Assembly: GCA_016844485.1 (NCBI GenBank)
Contig: JAENIZ010000161.1
Location: 1-5,438 of the forward strand
Reading direction: 5' to 3'
Length of the DNA stretch: 5,438 nt
Origin: Gammaproteobacteria bacterium
GTDB lineage: Bacteria; Pseudomonadota; Gammaproteobacteria; Eutrophobiales; Eutrophobiaceae
Shown: piece after piece, positions 1 to 5,141 of the stretch
Layout: each line of letters starts with the position of its first letter
Position numbering within the stretch: the first letter of the stretch is position 1
Program-made: the position numbers and the translations under genes
Notes under the pieces: generated by a model
Databases searched by the model: none
Told to the model about the DNA's origin: nothing
The model's input: only the letters and a program-made list of their open reading frames with translations

Positions 1-459
1 CGAGACGATACCAATACATCCGGGTTTATGGATATTACCGGGCATGATGCCGATCTTGCACTGGCCGGGCGTAATGACCCCGGGACAATTCGGACCGACC
101 AGGCGCACATCCGGATAGCGTTCCAGACAGGCCCTTACCTTGAGCATGTCCAGTACCGGTATGCCTTCAGTAATACAGATAATAATCTTGATGCCTGCAT
201 CGATTGCTTCTGTAATTGATTCTGCCGCAAATGCAGCAGGCACCATGATCATGCTTGCGTCTGCACTGGTTTCTGCAACCGCCTCATGTGCAGTATTGAA
301 TACTGGTCTGCCGAGATGGGTTTCACCACCACGCCCAGGTGTCACTCCACCGACAATTTTTGTTCCGTATTCGATGGCCTGCTCGGCGTGGAAAGTACCT
401 TGCTTTCCAGTGAAGCCTTGCACAATAACTTTAGTGTTTTTATTAACAAGAATGGCCAT
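1..459 (-). CDS. sucD: Succinate-CoA ligase alpha subunit, partial (first 153 codons)
   Basis: SucD forms succinyl-CoA synthetase with SucC, interconverting succinyl-CoA and succinate with NTP formation in the cytosolic TCA cycle. The visible part starts MAILVNKNTK and reads without interruption to the left edge. It shows the N-terminal CoA-binding Rossmann region with GFTGKQGTFH at residues 15-24, then GGVTPGRGG, TEGIP and PNCPGVITPG (about 123-132), closely matching the E. coli family member. The family is about 290 residues long, so roughly half is present. The phosphorylated histidine lies in the missing C-terminal half and cannot be checked. Its ATG shares one base with the sucC stop (TGATG), which implies translational coupling. 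Known function follows from the family; identity is secure. Confidence 0.97.
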   Translation of the reverse strand, partial: MAILVNKNTKVIVQGFTGKQGTFHAEQAIEYGTKIVGGVTPGRGGETHLGRPVFNTAHEAVAETSADASMIMVPAAFAAESITEAIDAGIKIIICITEGIPVLDMLKVRACLERYPDVRLVGPNCPGVITPGQCKIGIMPGNIHKPGCIGIVS

Positions 460-1628
460 CAGCGTTTCCCACCGGCGGCCGCAACGGCCTTATCAGCTGC
501 ATCTGCCAGGTCATCGGCAGGTATAATTGTCAACCCGCTATTCGCCAGGATTTTTTTCCCTTGGGTGACATTTGTTCCTTCCAGCCGGACAACCACCGGT
601 ACATTGACACCAACTTCCTGGACGGCCTTGATTACCCCTTCAGCGATCAGATCGCAGCGAACAATACCACCAAAGATATTTACCAGGATGGCTTTAACAT
701 TGGGATCAGAGACGATTAACTTGAATGCCTCGGCGACTTTTTCTGCAGTGGCACCGCCACCGACATCCAGAAAGTTTGCAGGTTCGCCGCCATGCAGTTT
801 GATAATATCCATTGTGGCCATGGCCAATCCGGCGCCATTCACCATGCAGGCAATATTGCCATTCAGGGTGACGTAATTCAGATCATAACGTTTGGCGATA
901 CTTTCCTTTTCATCCTCCTGAGATGGATCGCGCCATTCTTCAAGATTGGGTTGTCTGAATAGTGCGTTGTCATCAATGGAAACCTTTGCATCCAGCGCTT
1001 CCAGATCGCCAGCCTTGGTAATTATCAGGGGATTGATCTCAATAAGACTGAGATCTTTATCGAGAAACAGCCGATAGAGGGCCTTGATGATATGATTCAA
1101 CTGTTTTTGCTGTTTATTATCCAGCCCAAGTACCGTGCCAATCCGTCGTGTCTGGAAATTCTGTACACCGAGAACAGGATCGATAATCGTATTAAAAATC
1201 TTGCCGGGGCTGGTTGCGGCAACTTCTTCGATGTCCATCCCGCCGGCGCTGGAGGCAATGATAGCTATACGTCTGCTGCTGCGATCAACGACCATGCCCA
1301 GATAGAATTCCGCTGCAATATCAGCAAGGCCCTGGATCAGGACACAGTTAACAGGCTGACCCAAAGGCGCGGATTGTTTTGTAATCAGGCGTGATCCCAG
1401 CATATTGCGGACCACGGTTTCCAGTTCATCCAGACTGTGCGCAAGTTTCACTCCCCCCGCCTTGCCACGGCCTCCCGCATGCACCTGTGCCTTGACAACC
1501 CAGTCAGTGCCGCCTAAATCCGAAGCATTACGCAGGGCTTCTTTGAGTGTATGGGAAGGTTTTCCCGGTGGGACAGGAATATCGTACTCTGCGAACAGTT
1601 TTTTGGCCTGGTACTCGTGCAGATTCAT
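459..1628 (-). CDS. sucC: Succinate-CoA ligase (ADP-forming) beta subunit
   Basis: This is the nucleotide-binding ATP-grasp subunit of succinyl-CoA synthetase, which couples succinyl-CoA cleavage to ATP or GTP formation. The 389-residue product is full length (E. coli SucC is 388). The N-terminus MNLHEYQAKKLF is canonical. Lys46 and the glycine-rich loop GGRGKAGG (52-59) lie in the ATP-grasp fold. Glu197 and Asn199 in LIEINPL and Asp213 in LDAK fall at the positions of the metal-binding residues in the E. coli numbering. The C-terminal ligase domain has NFLDVGGGAT, NIFGGIVRCD (317-326) and VVRLEGTN. An AGGGA ribosome-binding site lies five bases before the ATG. It precedes sucD with a one-base overlap, as one operon. 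No oddity was seen. Confidence 0.98.
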   Translation of the reverse strand: MNLHEYQAKKLFAEYDIPVPPGKPSHTLKEALRNASDLGGTDWVVKAQVHAGGRGKAGGVKLAHSLDELETVVRNMLGSRLITKQSAPLGQPVNCVLIQGLADIAAEFYLGMVVDRSSRRIAIIASSAGGMDIEEVAATSPGKIFNTIIDPVLGVQNFQTRRIGTVLGLDNKQQKQLNHIIKALYRLFLDKDLSLIEINPLIITKAGDLEALDAKVSIDDNALFRQPNLEEWRDPSQEDEKESIAKRYDLNYVTLNGNIACMVNGAGLAMATMDIIKLHGGEPANFLDVGGGATAEKVAEAFKLIVSDPNVKAILVNIFGGIVRCDLIAEGVIKAVQEVGVNVPVVVRLEGTNVTQGKKILANSGLTIIPADDLADAADKAVAAAGGKR

Positions 1629-1781
1629 AGTTATCCCTACTTGTTATTACCGTGTAGGCTGGATGATTCTGTTTAGTATGGTATTTTCTCAGGGACTACG
1701 GAAATATAGCCAACTCTATACCTTAATGGAATAGATATTTTCATAAACTACAATTAAATATTAAATCTTGCTTGAAATCAG
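1629..1781. other. Divergent intergenic region between sucC and the PP0621-pilSR unit
   Basis: This 153-base gap must hold promoters firing in both directions. It is AT-rich, especially at 1720-1770. On the minus strand a TATATT hexamer preceded at 17 bases by a poor TTCCAT is the best sigma-70-like candidate for sucCD. On the plus strand I find no convincing -35/-10 pair. No tRNA, terminator hairpin or clear operator was recognised. Confidence 0.5.
1634..1638 (-). promoter_or_regulatory. Ribosome binding site of sucC
   Basis: On the minus strand the sequence TAGGGATAACTATG places AGGGA five bases before the sucC ATG. This supports the chosen start, which also gives the canonical MNLHEYQAKK N-terminus. 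Confidence 0.75.
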
Positions 1782-2012
1782 ATGGGATTATTACGCTTTT
1801 TATTAGTCGTTGGTATTATCTGGTTGCTCTATAGAGTTATACAGAGGATAAGATTGCAAACTAATCCTGGAAAGATATCTCCTGAAATATCCAAGATGGT
1901 TCGTTGTGAACATTGCGGCATATATCTGCCCAGGGAAGAAGCCTTATTAAGTAACGATTATTATTATTGCACTCAGGAACATCAAATCGCATCATCTAAA
2001 GAGCAAGAGTAA
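1782..2012 (+). CDS. PP0621-family small membrane-anchored zinc-ribbon-like protein
   Basis: This 76-residue protein resembles the uncharacterised PP0621 family, found next to pilS in many beta- and gammaproteobacteria. It has one hydrophobic segment at about residues 3-19 (rich in Leu, Ile, Val, Trp), a basic stretch (QRIRLQ), and a C-terminal metal-site pattern. That pattern is Cys42-x2-Cys45, then Cys63-x3-His67, separated by a short Tyr-rich loop, and looks like a small treble-clef or TRASH-like zinc site. The likely topology is an N-terminal anchor with the zinc knuckle in the cytoplasm. Function is unknown. It ends five bases before the original pilS start, so it is probably cotranscribed with pilSR. 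No good Shine-Dalgarno precedes its ATG, but the start gives the usual MGLLR-type N-terminus. Confidence 0.85.
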   Translation: MGLLRFLLVVGIIWLLYRVIQRIRLQTNPGKISPEISKMVRCEHCGIYLPREEALLSNDYYYCTQEHQIASSKEQE

Positions 2013-2017
2013 TCATA

Positions 2018-2179
2018 ATGAGTGATATAAGATATAAACACCCTGATGATATGGATAGGGCATGTTCCGCAGCCCTTGGGAGTTTACGACAGCAGATTGT
2101 TTTCCATCGTTGCGTATTTCTACCTAATCTTTTCGATTGTCATTGGGTTTGCCGTCAAATTTCAGACGCCGCGTTATAA
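2018..2179 (+). pseudogene. pilS: Displaced 5' end of pilS (out of frame with the rest)
   Basis: An ATG five bases after the PP0621-family stop opens a frame reading MSDIRYKHPDDMDRA, then low-plausibility sequence to a TAA at 2177-2179. The spacing after the upstream gene and the hydrophilic N-terminus are what one expects of the true PilS start. This frame is offset by one from the frame that encodes the rest of PilS. The latter has a stop at 2028-2030 and no ribosome-binding site. I infer that the genuine gene began here and that a deletion of length 3n+2, around 2055-2070, broke it. The exact breakpoint cannot be placed, and only about the first 14 residues are believed authentic. Confidence 0.55.
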
Positions 2180-3545
2180 CCTTCAGGTTGCCGGACAGGT
2201 ATTAGTTGATATCGCCGCCATTACCCTGATGATGTATGCAAGCGCTGGACTGAGCAGCGGTTTTGGTATGTTGTTAGTCATCGCCGTCGCTGGCGGGAGC
2301 ATTTTGAGTACGAGGCGAATGGCCATACTATTCGCTGCAATTGCTGCATTGGTTGTATTAGGACAGGAAATTTATGTGCAATTCACAAGATATTACCCCC
2401 CGCCAAACTACCCACATGCGGGTTTGCTGGGAATCACATTTTTTATTACAGCCATTTTGGGCCATATCTTGTCTGCACGCGTTGAAAAAAGTGAAGCATT
2501 GGCCAAACAGCGCGCTGTTGATCTGGAAAGTCTGGCAAACCTGAATGAACATATTGTGCAACGCATGCAGTCAGGAATTGTGGTACTGGATGATGAAGGC
2601 CGCGTTCGATTATTAAATGAATCTGCCCGCGCACTTTTAGGATTGGATCGGGAAATTTATCATGAACCTCTTGCTGACATTGCCCCGGAGCTTTCCGCCA
2701 GGTTAAACGAATGGTTGAAACATAAAAATGGGCGCGCAATCATCATCAGGCCTCAAAAAAGTGAGATAGATGTTCAGGTTTCTTTTACCCGTTTAAAACC
2801 AGACACAAAATTCGGGACACTGGTTTTTCTTGAAGATGTTGCTTCACTGCGGCAGAGGGCGCAACACATGAAGCTTGCCTCATTGGGGAGATTGGCCGCG
2901 AGTATTGCGCATGAAGTACGAAATCCGCTGGGCGCAATCAGTCATGCCGGGCAATTACTGTCTGAATCAAAATCTATAAACGGTGAAGAAAACCGGCTCA
3001 TACAGATTATTATGGAGCATTCACGCAGGATGAATACGATCATTGAAAATGTGCAACAAATCAGCCGGCGTGGATCAGCGACCCCAAAACAATTTAAAAT
3101 CAAAACCTGGCTTGATAATTTTATCCAGGAGTTCATTGTTCAGCAGAAACTTGCACCCGGGGCCATAGAATATTCGCTAGAACCGGAAGATATAAATGTG
3201 TGTATGGATCCAAGTCAATTGCATCAGATATTGTGGAACCTTAGTGAGAATGCTGTTCGCTATAGCAATGGATTTCCTATACTTGAATACAAATGTAGTA
3301 TTAAAAAAGAAACAGATCGTCCCTATCTCGATGTGATTGACCACGGGCCTGGCATTGCCGATGAAGCGATAGAACATATATTCGAGCCGTTTTTCACCAT
3401 GAATTCCACAGGTTCAGGACTCGGCCTTTATATCTCCCGTGAGTTATGCGAGGCCAACCAGGCATCCTTAAGCCTGCACTCCAATTCAAATAAGGGTTGT
3501 TGTTTTCGTATTAATTTTCCTCACACCGCTCGGCAACATAATTAG
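2046..3545 (+). CDS. pilS: Type IV pilus sensor histidine kinase PilS, N-terminally damaged
   Basis: PilS is the inner-membrane kinase that phosphorylates PilR to control pilin transcription. From its first available ATG the frame gives 499 residues. About five membrane helices (roughly 17-38, 49-68, 70-88, 92-110, 127-144) precede a short coiled linker and a PAS-like domain (about 168-265). The HisKA box IAHEVRNPL follows, with phospho-acceptor His289. The HATPase_c motifs are an N box with Asn398 and Asn402, G1 DHGPG (432-436), F box FEPFF (446-450) and G2 GSGLGL (456-461). All catalytic motifs are intact. The usual first helix, with its LY-x2-YR signature, is absent: family members near 530 residues have six helices. 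The 2046 ATG has no ribosome-binding site and is probably not the native start. pilR follows after 11 bases. Confidence 0.9.
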   Translation: MIWIGHVPQPLGVYDSRLFSIVAYFYLIFSIVIGFAVKFQTPRYNLQVAGQVLVDIAAITLMMYASAGLSSGFGMLLVIAVAGGSILSTRRMAILFAAIAALVVLGQEIYVQFTRYYPPPNYPHAGLLGITFFITAILGHILSARVEKSEALAKQRAVDLESLANLNEHIVQRMQSGIVVLDDEGRVRLLNESARALLGLDREIYHEPLADIAPELSARLNEWLKHKNGRAIIIRPQKSEIDVQVSFTRLKPDTKFGTLVFLEDVASLRQRAQHMKLASLGRLAASIAHEVRNPLGAISHAGQLLSESKSINGEENRLIQIIMEHSRRMNTIIENVQQISRRGSATPKQFKIKTWLDNFIQEFIVQQKLAPGAIEYSLEPEDINVCMDPSQLHQILWNLSENAVRYSNGFPILEYKCSIKKETDRPYLDVIDHGPGIADEAIEHIFEPFFTMNSTGSGLGLYISRELCEANQASLSLHSNSNKGCCFRINFPHTARQHN

Positions 3546-3556
3546 AATATATAAAT

Positions 3557-4789
3557 ATGCCACTCGCATTAGTGATTGATGATGAGCCGGATATCCGGGA
3601 ATTACTGGAAATCACGTTAAAGAGAATGGATGTGCAAAGTATATGCGTGGAGAATCTGGATAGCGCGCGCCGATCTCTGAAAGAGCATAACTTTAACATC
3701 TGTCTTACTGATATGCGCCTGCCGGATGGTGATGGGATTGAATTTGTCGCCTATGCCCAGGAACATCATCCGCACATGCCAATCGCCGTTATCACGGCGC
3801 ATGGCAGCATAGAATCGGCAATCCAGGCGTTGAAGTCTGGCGCTTTTGATTTTCTGACCAAACCAGTGGATTTGGGGTTATTACGGACACTGGTTAAAAG
3901 TGCCCTGAAACTTTCTGGTGAACAGGCACAGTCCGGCCGTCAATTAATCGGTGATAGCCAGACCATGCAAAATATCTGTAAATCCATCAGTAAACTTGCA
4001 CGCAGCCAGGCCCCGATTTATATCAGTGGCGAATCGGGCACCGGTAAGGAATTGGTAGCCAGAATGATCCATGAGCAAGGTCCACGCGCAGCAAATGCGT
4101 TTGTTCCGGTCAATTGTGGAGCAATCCCGCAGGATCTGATGGAGAGTGAGTTTTTTGGGCACAAAAAAGGGAGTTTTACCGGCGCCGTTGCAGACAAGGA
4201 GGGTCTATTCCAGGCGGCAGACGAAGGCACGCTCTTTTTTGATGAGATTGCAGATTTACCGCAACACATGCAGGTAAAATTATTGCGCGCCATACAGGAA
4301 AAAACCATACGGCCGGTAGGTGCGACCAAAGAAATACCGGTTAACGTACGTATCCTGAGTGCCACACATACGGATTTGGCCAAGTTAGTTGAAAGAAGAA
4401 AATTCCGTCAGGATTTGTTCTATCGTATTAATGTGATCGAGTTACATATACCTCCGTTGCGTGATCGGAAAGAAGATTTACCTTTATTAATTACACATAT
4501 TCTCAAGAAGCTGTCATCTGCAGCAGGAATGCCACAACCGGGGCTGTCCAATGGAGCATTCGCAACGCTTAACAGTTACCAGTTTCCGGGGAATATCAGG
4601 GAACTGGAAAATATCAATAAAATAGCAGATGGAGAAGTCGCATTGGATTCTTACCTTGGGGACATCGAAAAACAAAGCATAGTACAGGCCCTTGAAAAGA
4701 CACACGGAAATAAGACTGCTGCAGCGCAGCTCCTGGGATTGAGCCTGAGGGCCTTGCGTTACCGTCTGGCAAAGCTGGGGATAGATTGA
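3557..4789 (+). CDS. pilR: Sigma-54-dependent response regulator PilR, lacking the AAA+/HTH linker
   Basis: PilR is the NtrC-type activator that, when phosphorylated by PilS, drives RpoN-dependent pilA transcription. The receiver domain (1-120) has Asp9 and Asp10, phospho-acceptor Asp52, Thr80 and Lys102. The AAA+ domain (about 130-352) has Walker A GESGTGKE (158-165), the sigma-54 contact loop GSFTGA (205-210), Walker B TLFFDE (225-230), FRQDLFYR (283-290) and sensor II GNIRELEN (345-352). The C-terminal Fis-type HTH covers about 371-409 and ends RALRYRLAKLGID. At 410 residues it is shorter than the usual 445-460. Directly after GNIRELEN the expected LERA-like helix and acidic linker are missing, and the sequence goes straight to the DSYLGDIEKQ segment, in frame. 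pilA lies downstream, and no good Shine-Dalgarno precedes the start. Confidence 0.95.
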   Translation: MPLALVIDDEPDIRELLEITLKRMDVQSICVENLDSARRSLKEHNFNICLTDMRLPDGDGIEFVAYAQEHHPHMPIAVITAHGSIESAIQALKSGAFDFLTKPVDLGLLRTLVKSALKLSGEQAQSGRQLIGDSQTMQNICKSISKLARSQAPIYISGESGTGKELVARMIHEQGPRAANAFVPVNCGAIPQDLMESEFFGHKKGSFTGAVADKEGLFQAADEGTLFFDEIADLPQHMQVKLLRAIQEKTIRPVGATKEIPVNVRILSATHTDLAKLVERRKFRQDLFYRINVIELHIPPLRDRKEDLPLLITHILKKLSSAAGMPQPGLSNGAFATLNSYQFPGNIRELENINKIADGEVALDSYLGDIEKQSIVQALEKTHGNKTAAAQLLGLSLRALRYRLAKLGID

Positions 4790-4814
4790 CACTGGAAATC
4801 TGGGATTTTGTTAT
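4786..4814 (+). promoter_or_regulatory. Possible sigma-70 promoter at the end of pilR
   Basis: A perfect TTGACA at 4786-4791 overlaps the pilR stop codon. With a 17-base spacer it is followed by TGTTAT at 4809-4814, a 4 of 6 match to the -10 hexamer, and TATAGT lies three bases further on. Transcription would start near 4821, right at the Crp-type palindrome. The pairing is weak and may be chance. Confidence 0.25.
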
Positions 4815-4821
4815 AGTATTT

Positions 4822-4839
4822 ATGTGATTTGCATCACAT
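4822..4839. promoter_or_regulatory. Crp/Fnr-family operator-like palindrome
   Basis: The sequence ATGTGATTTGCATCACAT is a perfect inverted repeat of seven bases with a four-base centre. It contains both half-sites of the Crp consensus (TGTGA, six bases, TCACA) without mismatch. It lies about 190-200 bases upstream of the predicted pilA start. Crp-family proteins such as Vfr are known regulators of type IV pilus genes in Pseudomonas. Which family member would act here is unknown. It is followed by TTTTC and could also form a weak AT-rich hairpin in the pilR transcript. Confidence 0.6.
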
Positions 4840-4854
4840 TTTCTATTATATGAA

Positions 4855-4889
4855 TGACAATTTTCGTCAAGAGTTGACAAGAATGGTCA
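4855..4889. promoter_or_regulatory. Cluster of TGAC/GTCA half-sites, candidate PilR binding region
   Basis: TGACA at 4855-4859 is followed by the perfect dyad GTCAAGAGTTGAC (4866-4878) and a further GTCA at 4886-4889. They lie about 137-171 bases upstream of the predicted transcription start, where PilR-type enhancers sit. The pilA sites reported for Pseudomonas PilR contain TGTC cores, the complement of GACA. Assignment to PilR is inference. Confidence 0.45.
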
Positions 4890-4908
4890 GTAATAGAGAT
4901 TACCACTA

Positions 4909-4948
4909 ACTATCCAGCCCTGTTACCTGTTATCGGATAGTAGTAACA
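4909..4948. repeat. Interlocked inverted repeats upstream of pilA
   Basis: ACTATCC (4909-4915) is repeated inverted as GGATAGT (4935-4941). TGTTAC (4921-4926) is repeated inverted as GTAACA (4943-4948). The two dyads overlap, so they cannot both form stems. TGTTA also recurs directly at 4928-4932, seven bases after its first copy. They lie between the TGAC cluster and the IHF match and could be additional activator sites. Confidence 0.45.
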
Positions 4949-4961
4949 TATCAAACAGTTA
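4949..4961 (+). promoter_or_regulatory. IHF binding site (consensus match)
   Basis: TATCAAACAGTTA matches the IHF consensus WATCARNNNNTTR at every defined position and is followed by an AT-rich tract. It lies between candidate activator sites and the sigma-54 promoter, the usual place for IHF to bend DNA so that an upstream NtrC-type activator can touch RNA polymerase. Confidence 0.6.
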
Positions 4962-4999
4962 TTTTATAAATATCATATAATTTTCCGGTATTTAATGGA

Positions 5000-5015
5000 T
5001 GGCACGACTTGTGCT
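5000..5015 (+). promoter_or_regulatory. pilA: Sigma-54 (-24/-12) promoter of pilA
   Basis: TGGCACGACTTGTGCT matches the RpoN consensus TGGCACG-N4-TTGCW at all defined positions but one (G for T at 5011). The invariant GG at 5001-5002 and GC at 5013-5014 are correctly spaced. Transcription should start near 5026, leaving a leader of about 116 bases. It lies downstream of pilR, whose family activates pilA at exactly this kind of promoter. Confidence 0.88.
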
Positions 5016-5040
5016 TGTCCAAGTCTAGTTATTCAATCGA

Positions 5041-5121
5041 CAGATCGGCCCGCTAAGGCAACTGCCGCTAGGATAGCATCGCAATACAACGATGGGGACA
5101 ATATGCTCCATCATCCTTTTT
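5041..5121 (+). other. Structured pilA mRNA leader with alternative hairpins
   Basis: GATGGGG (5091-5097) pairs with CTCCATC (5106-5112), giving seven pairs including one G-U and an eight-base loop. Five T residues follow at 5117-5121. A competing stem pairs CATCG (5077-5081) with CGATG (5090-5094). A third pairs GGATAGCAT (5071-5079) with ATGCT (5103-5107) and ATCC (5113-5116) around a five-base bulge. These are mutually exclusive, as in attenuators or riboswitches. A six-base direct repeat CCGCTA (5050-5055, 5065-5070) lies upstream. I do not recognise an RNA family. Confidence 0.35.
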
Positions 5122-5129
5122 AGCTAAAC

Positions 5130-5135
5130 AGGAGA
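5130..5135 (+). promoter_or_regulatory. pilA: Ribosome binding site of pilA
   Basis: AGGAGA lies six bases before the pilA ATG. It is by far the strongest ribosome-binding site in the window, in keeping with the high expression expected of the major pilin. The PP0621-family gene, pilS and pilR have poor ones. Confidence 0.85.
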
Positions 5136-5141
5136 AGAGTA

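Larger units (their letters stand above)
4790..5141. other. pilA: pilR-pilA intergenic regulatory region
   Basis: This 352-base stretch carries no plausible gene. In order it holds a possible sigma-70 promoter at the pilR stop, a Crp-type palindrome, GTCA/TGAC dyads, a pair of interlocked inverted repeats, an IHF match, an AT-rich tract, a -24/-12 promoter, and a leader that can fold in alternative ways. The order activator sites, IHF, sigma-54 promoter is the standard enhancer layout for NtrC-type regulators. No strong intrinsic terminator for pilSR was seen. Confidence 0.8.

Noticed and set aside
459..461. sucC/sucD overlap as a possible gene fusion or frameshift
   Set aside because: TGATG stop/start overlap is an ordinary coupled arrangement, and both products have normal ends.
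286..876. Open frame of 196 codons on the plus strand across the sucC-sucD junction
   Set aside because: It lies opposite well-conserved sucC and sucD, has no family features, and is a shadow frame.
2018..2179. Programmed +1 frameshift joining the MSDIRYK start to the PilS frame
   Set aside because: No slippery or stimulatory signal was recognised, and a shift alone would not restore the missing first helix; a deletion explains both observations.
4018..4383. Open frame of 121 codons on the minus strand inside pilR
   Set aside because: It lies antisense to the conserved AAA+ core of PilR and has no recognisable domain or ribosome-binding site.
4874..4879. Perfect TTGACA as a sigma-70 -35 element for pilA
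   Set aside because: No acceptable -10 hexamer is found 16-18 bases downstream; the hexamer is better explained as part of the GTCAA-GAG-TTGAC dyad.
4614..4880. Minus-strand open frame spanning the pilR end and the intergenic region
   Set aside because: It has no plausible domain or neighbour logic, and overlaps the PilR HTH coding region and the Crp-type palindrome.
5041..5116. c-di-GMP (GEMM-I) riboswitch in the pilA leader, prompted by AAGGCAA
   Set aside because: The rest of the conserved aptamer core, such as the GGGACGCAAAGCC-like segment, is absent, so only a generic structured leader is reported.
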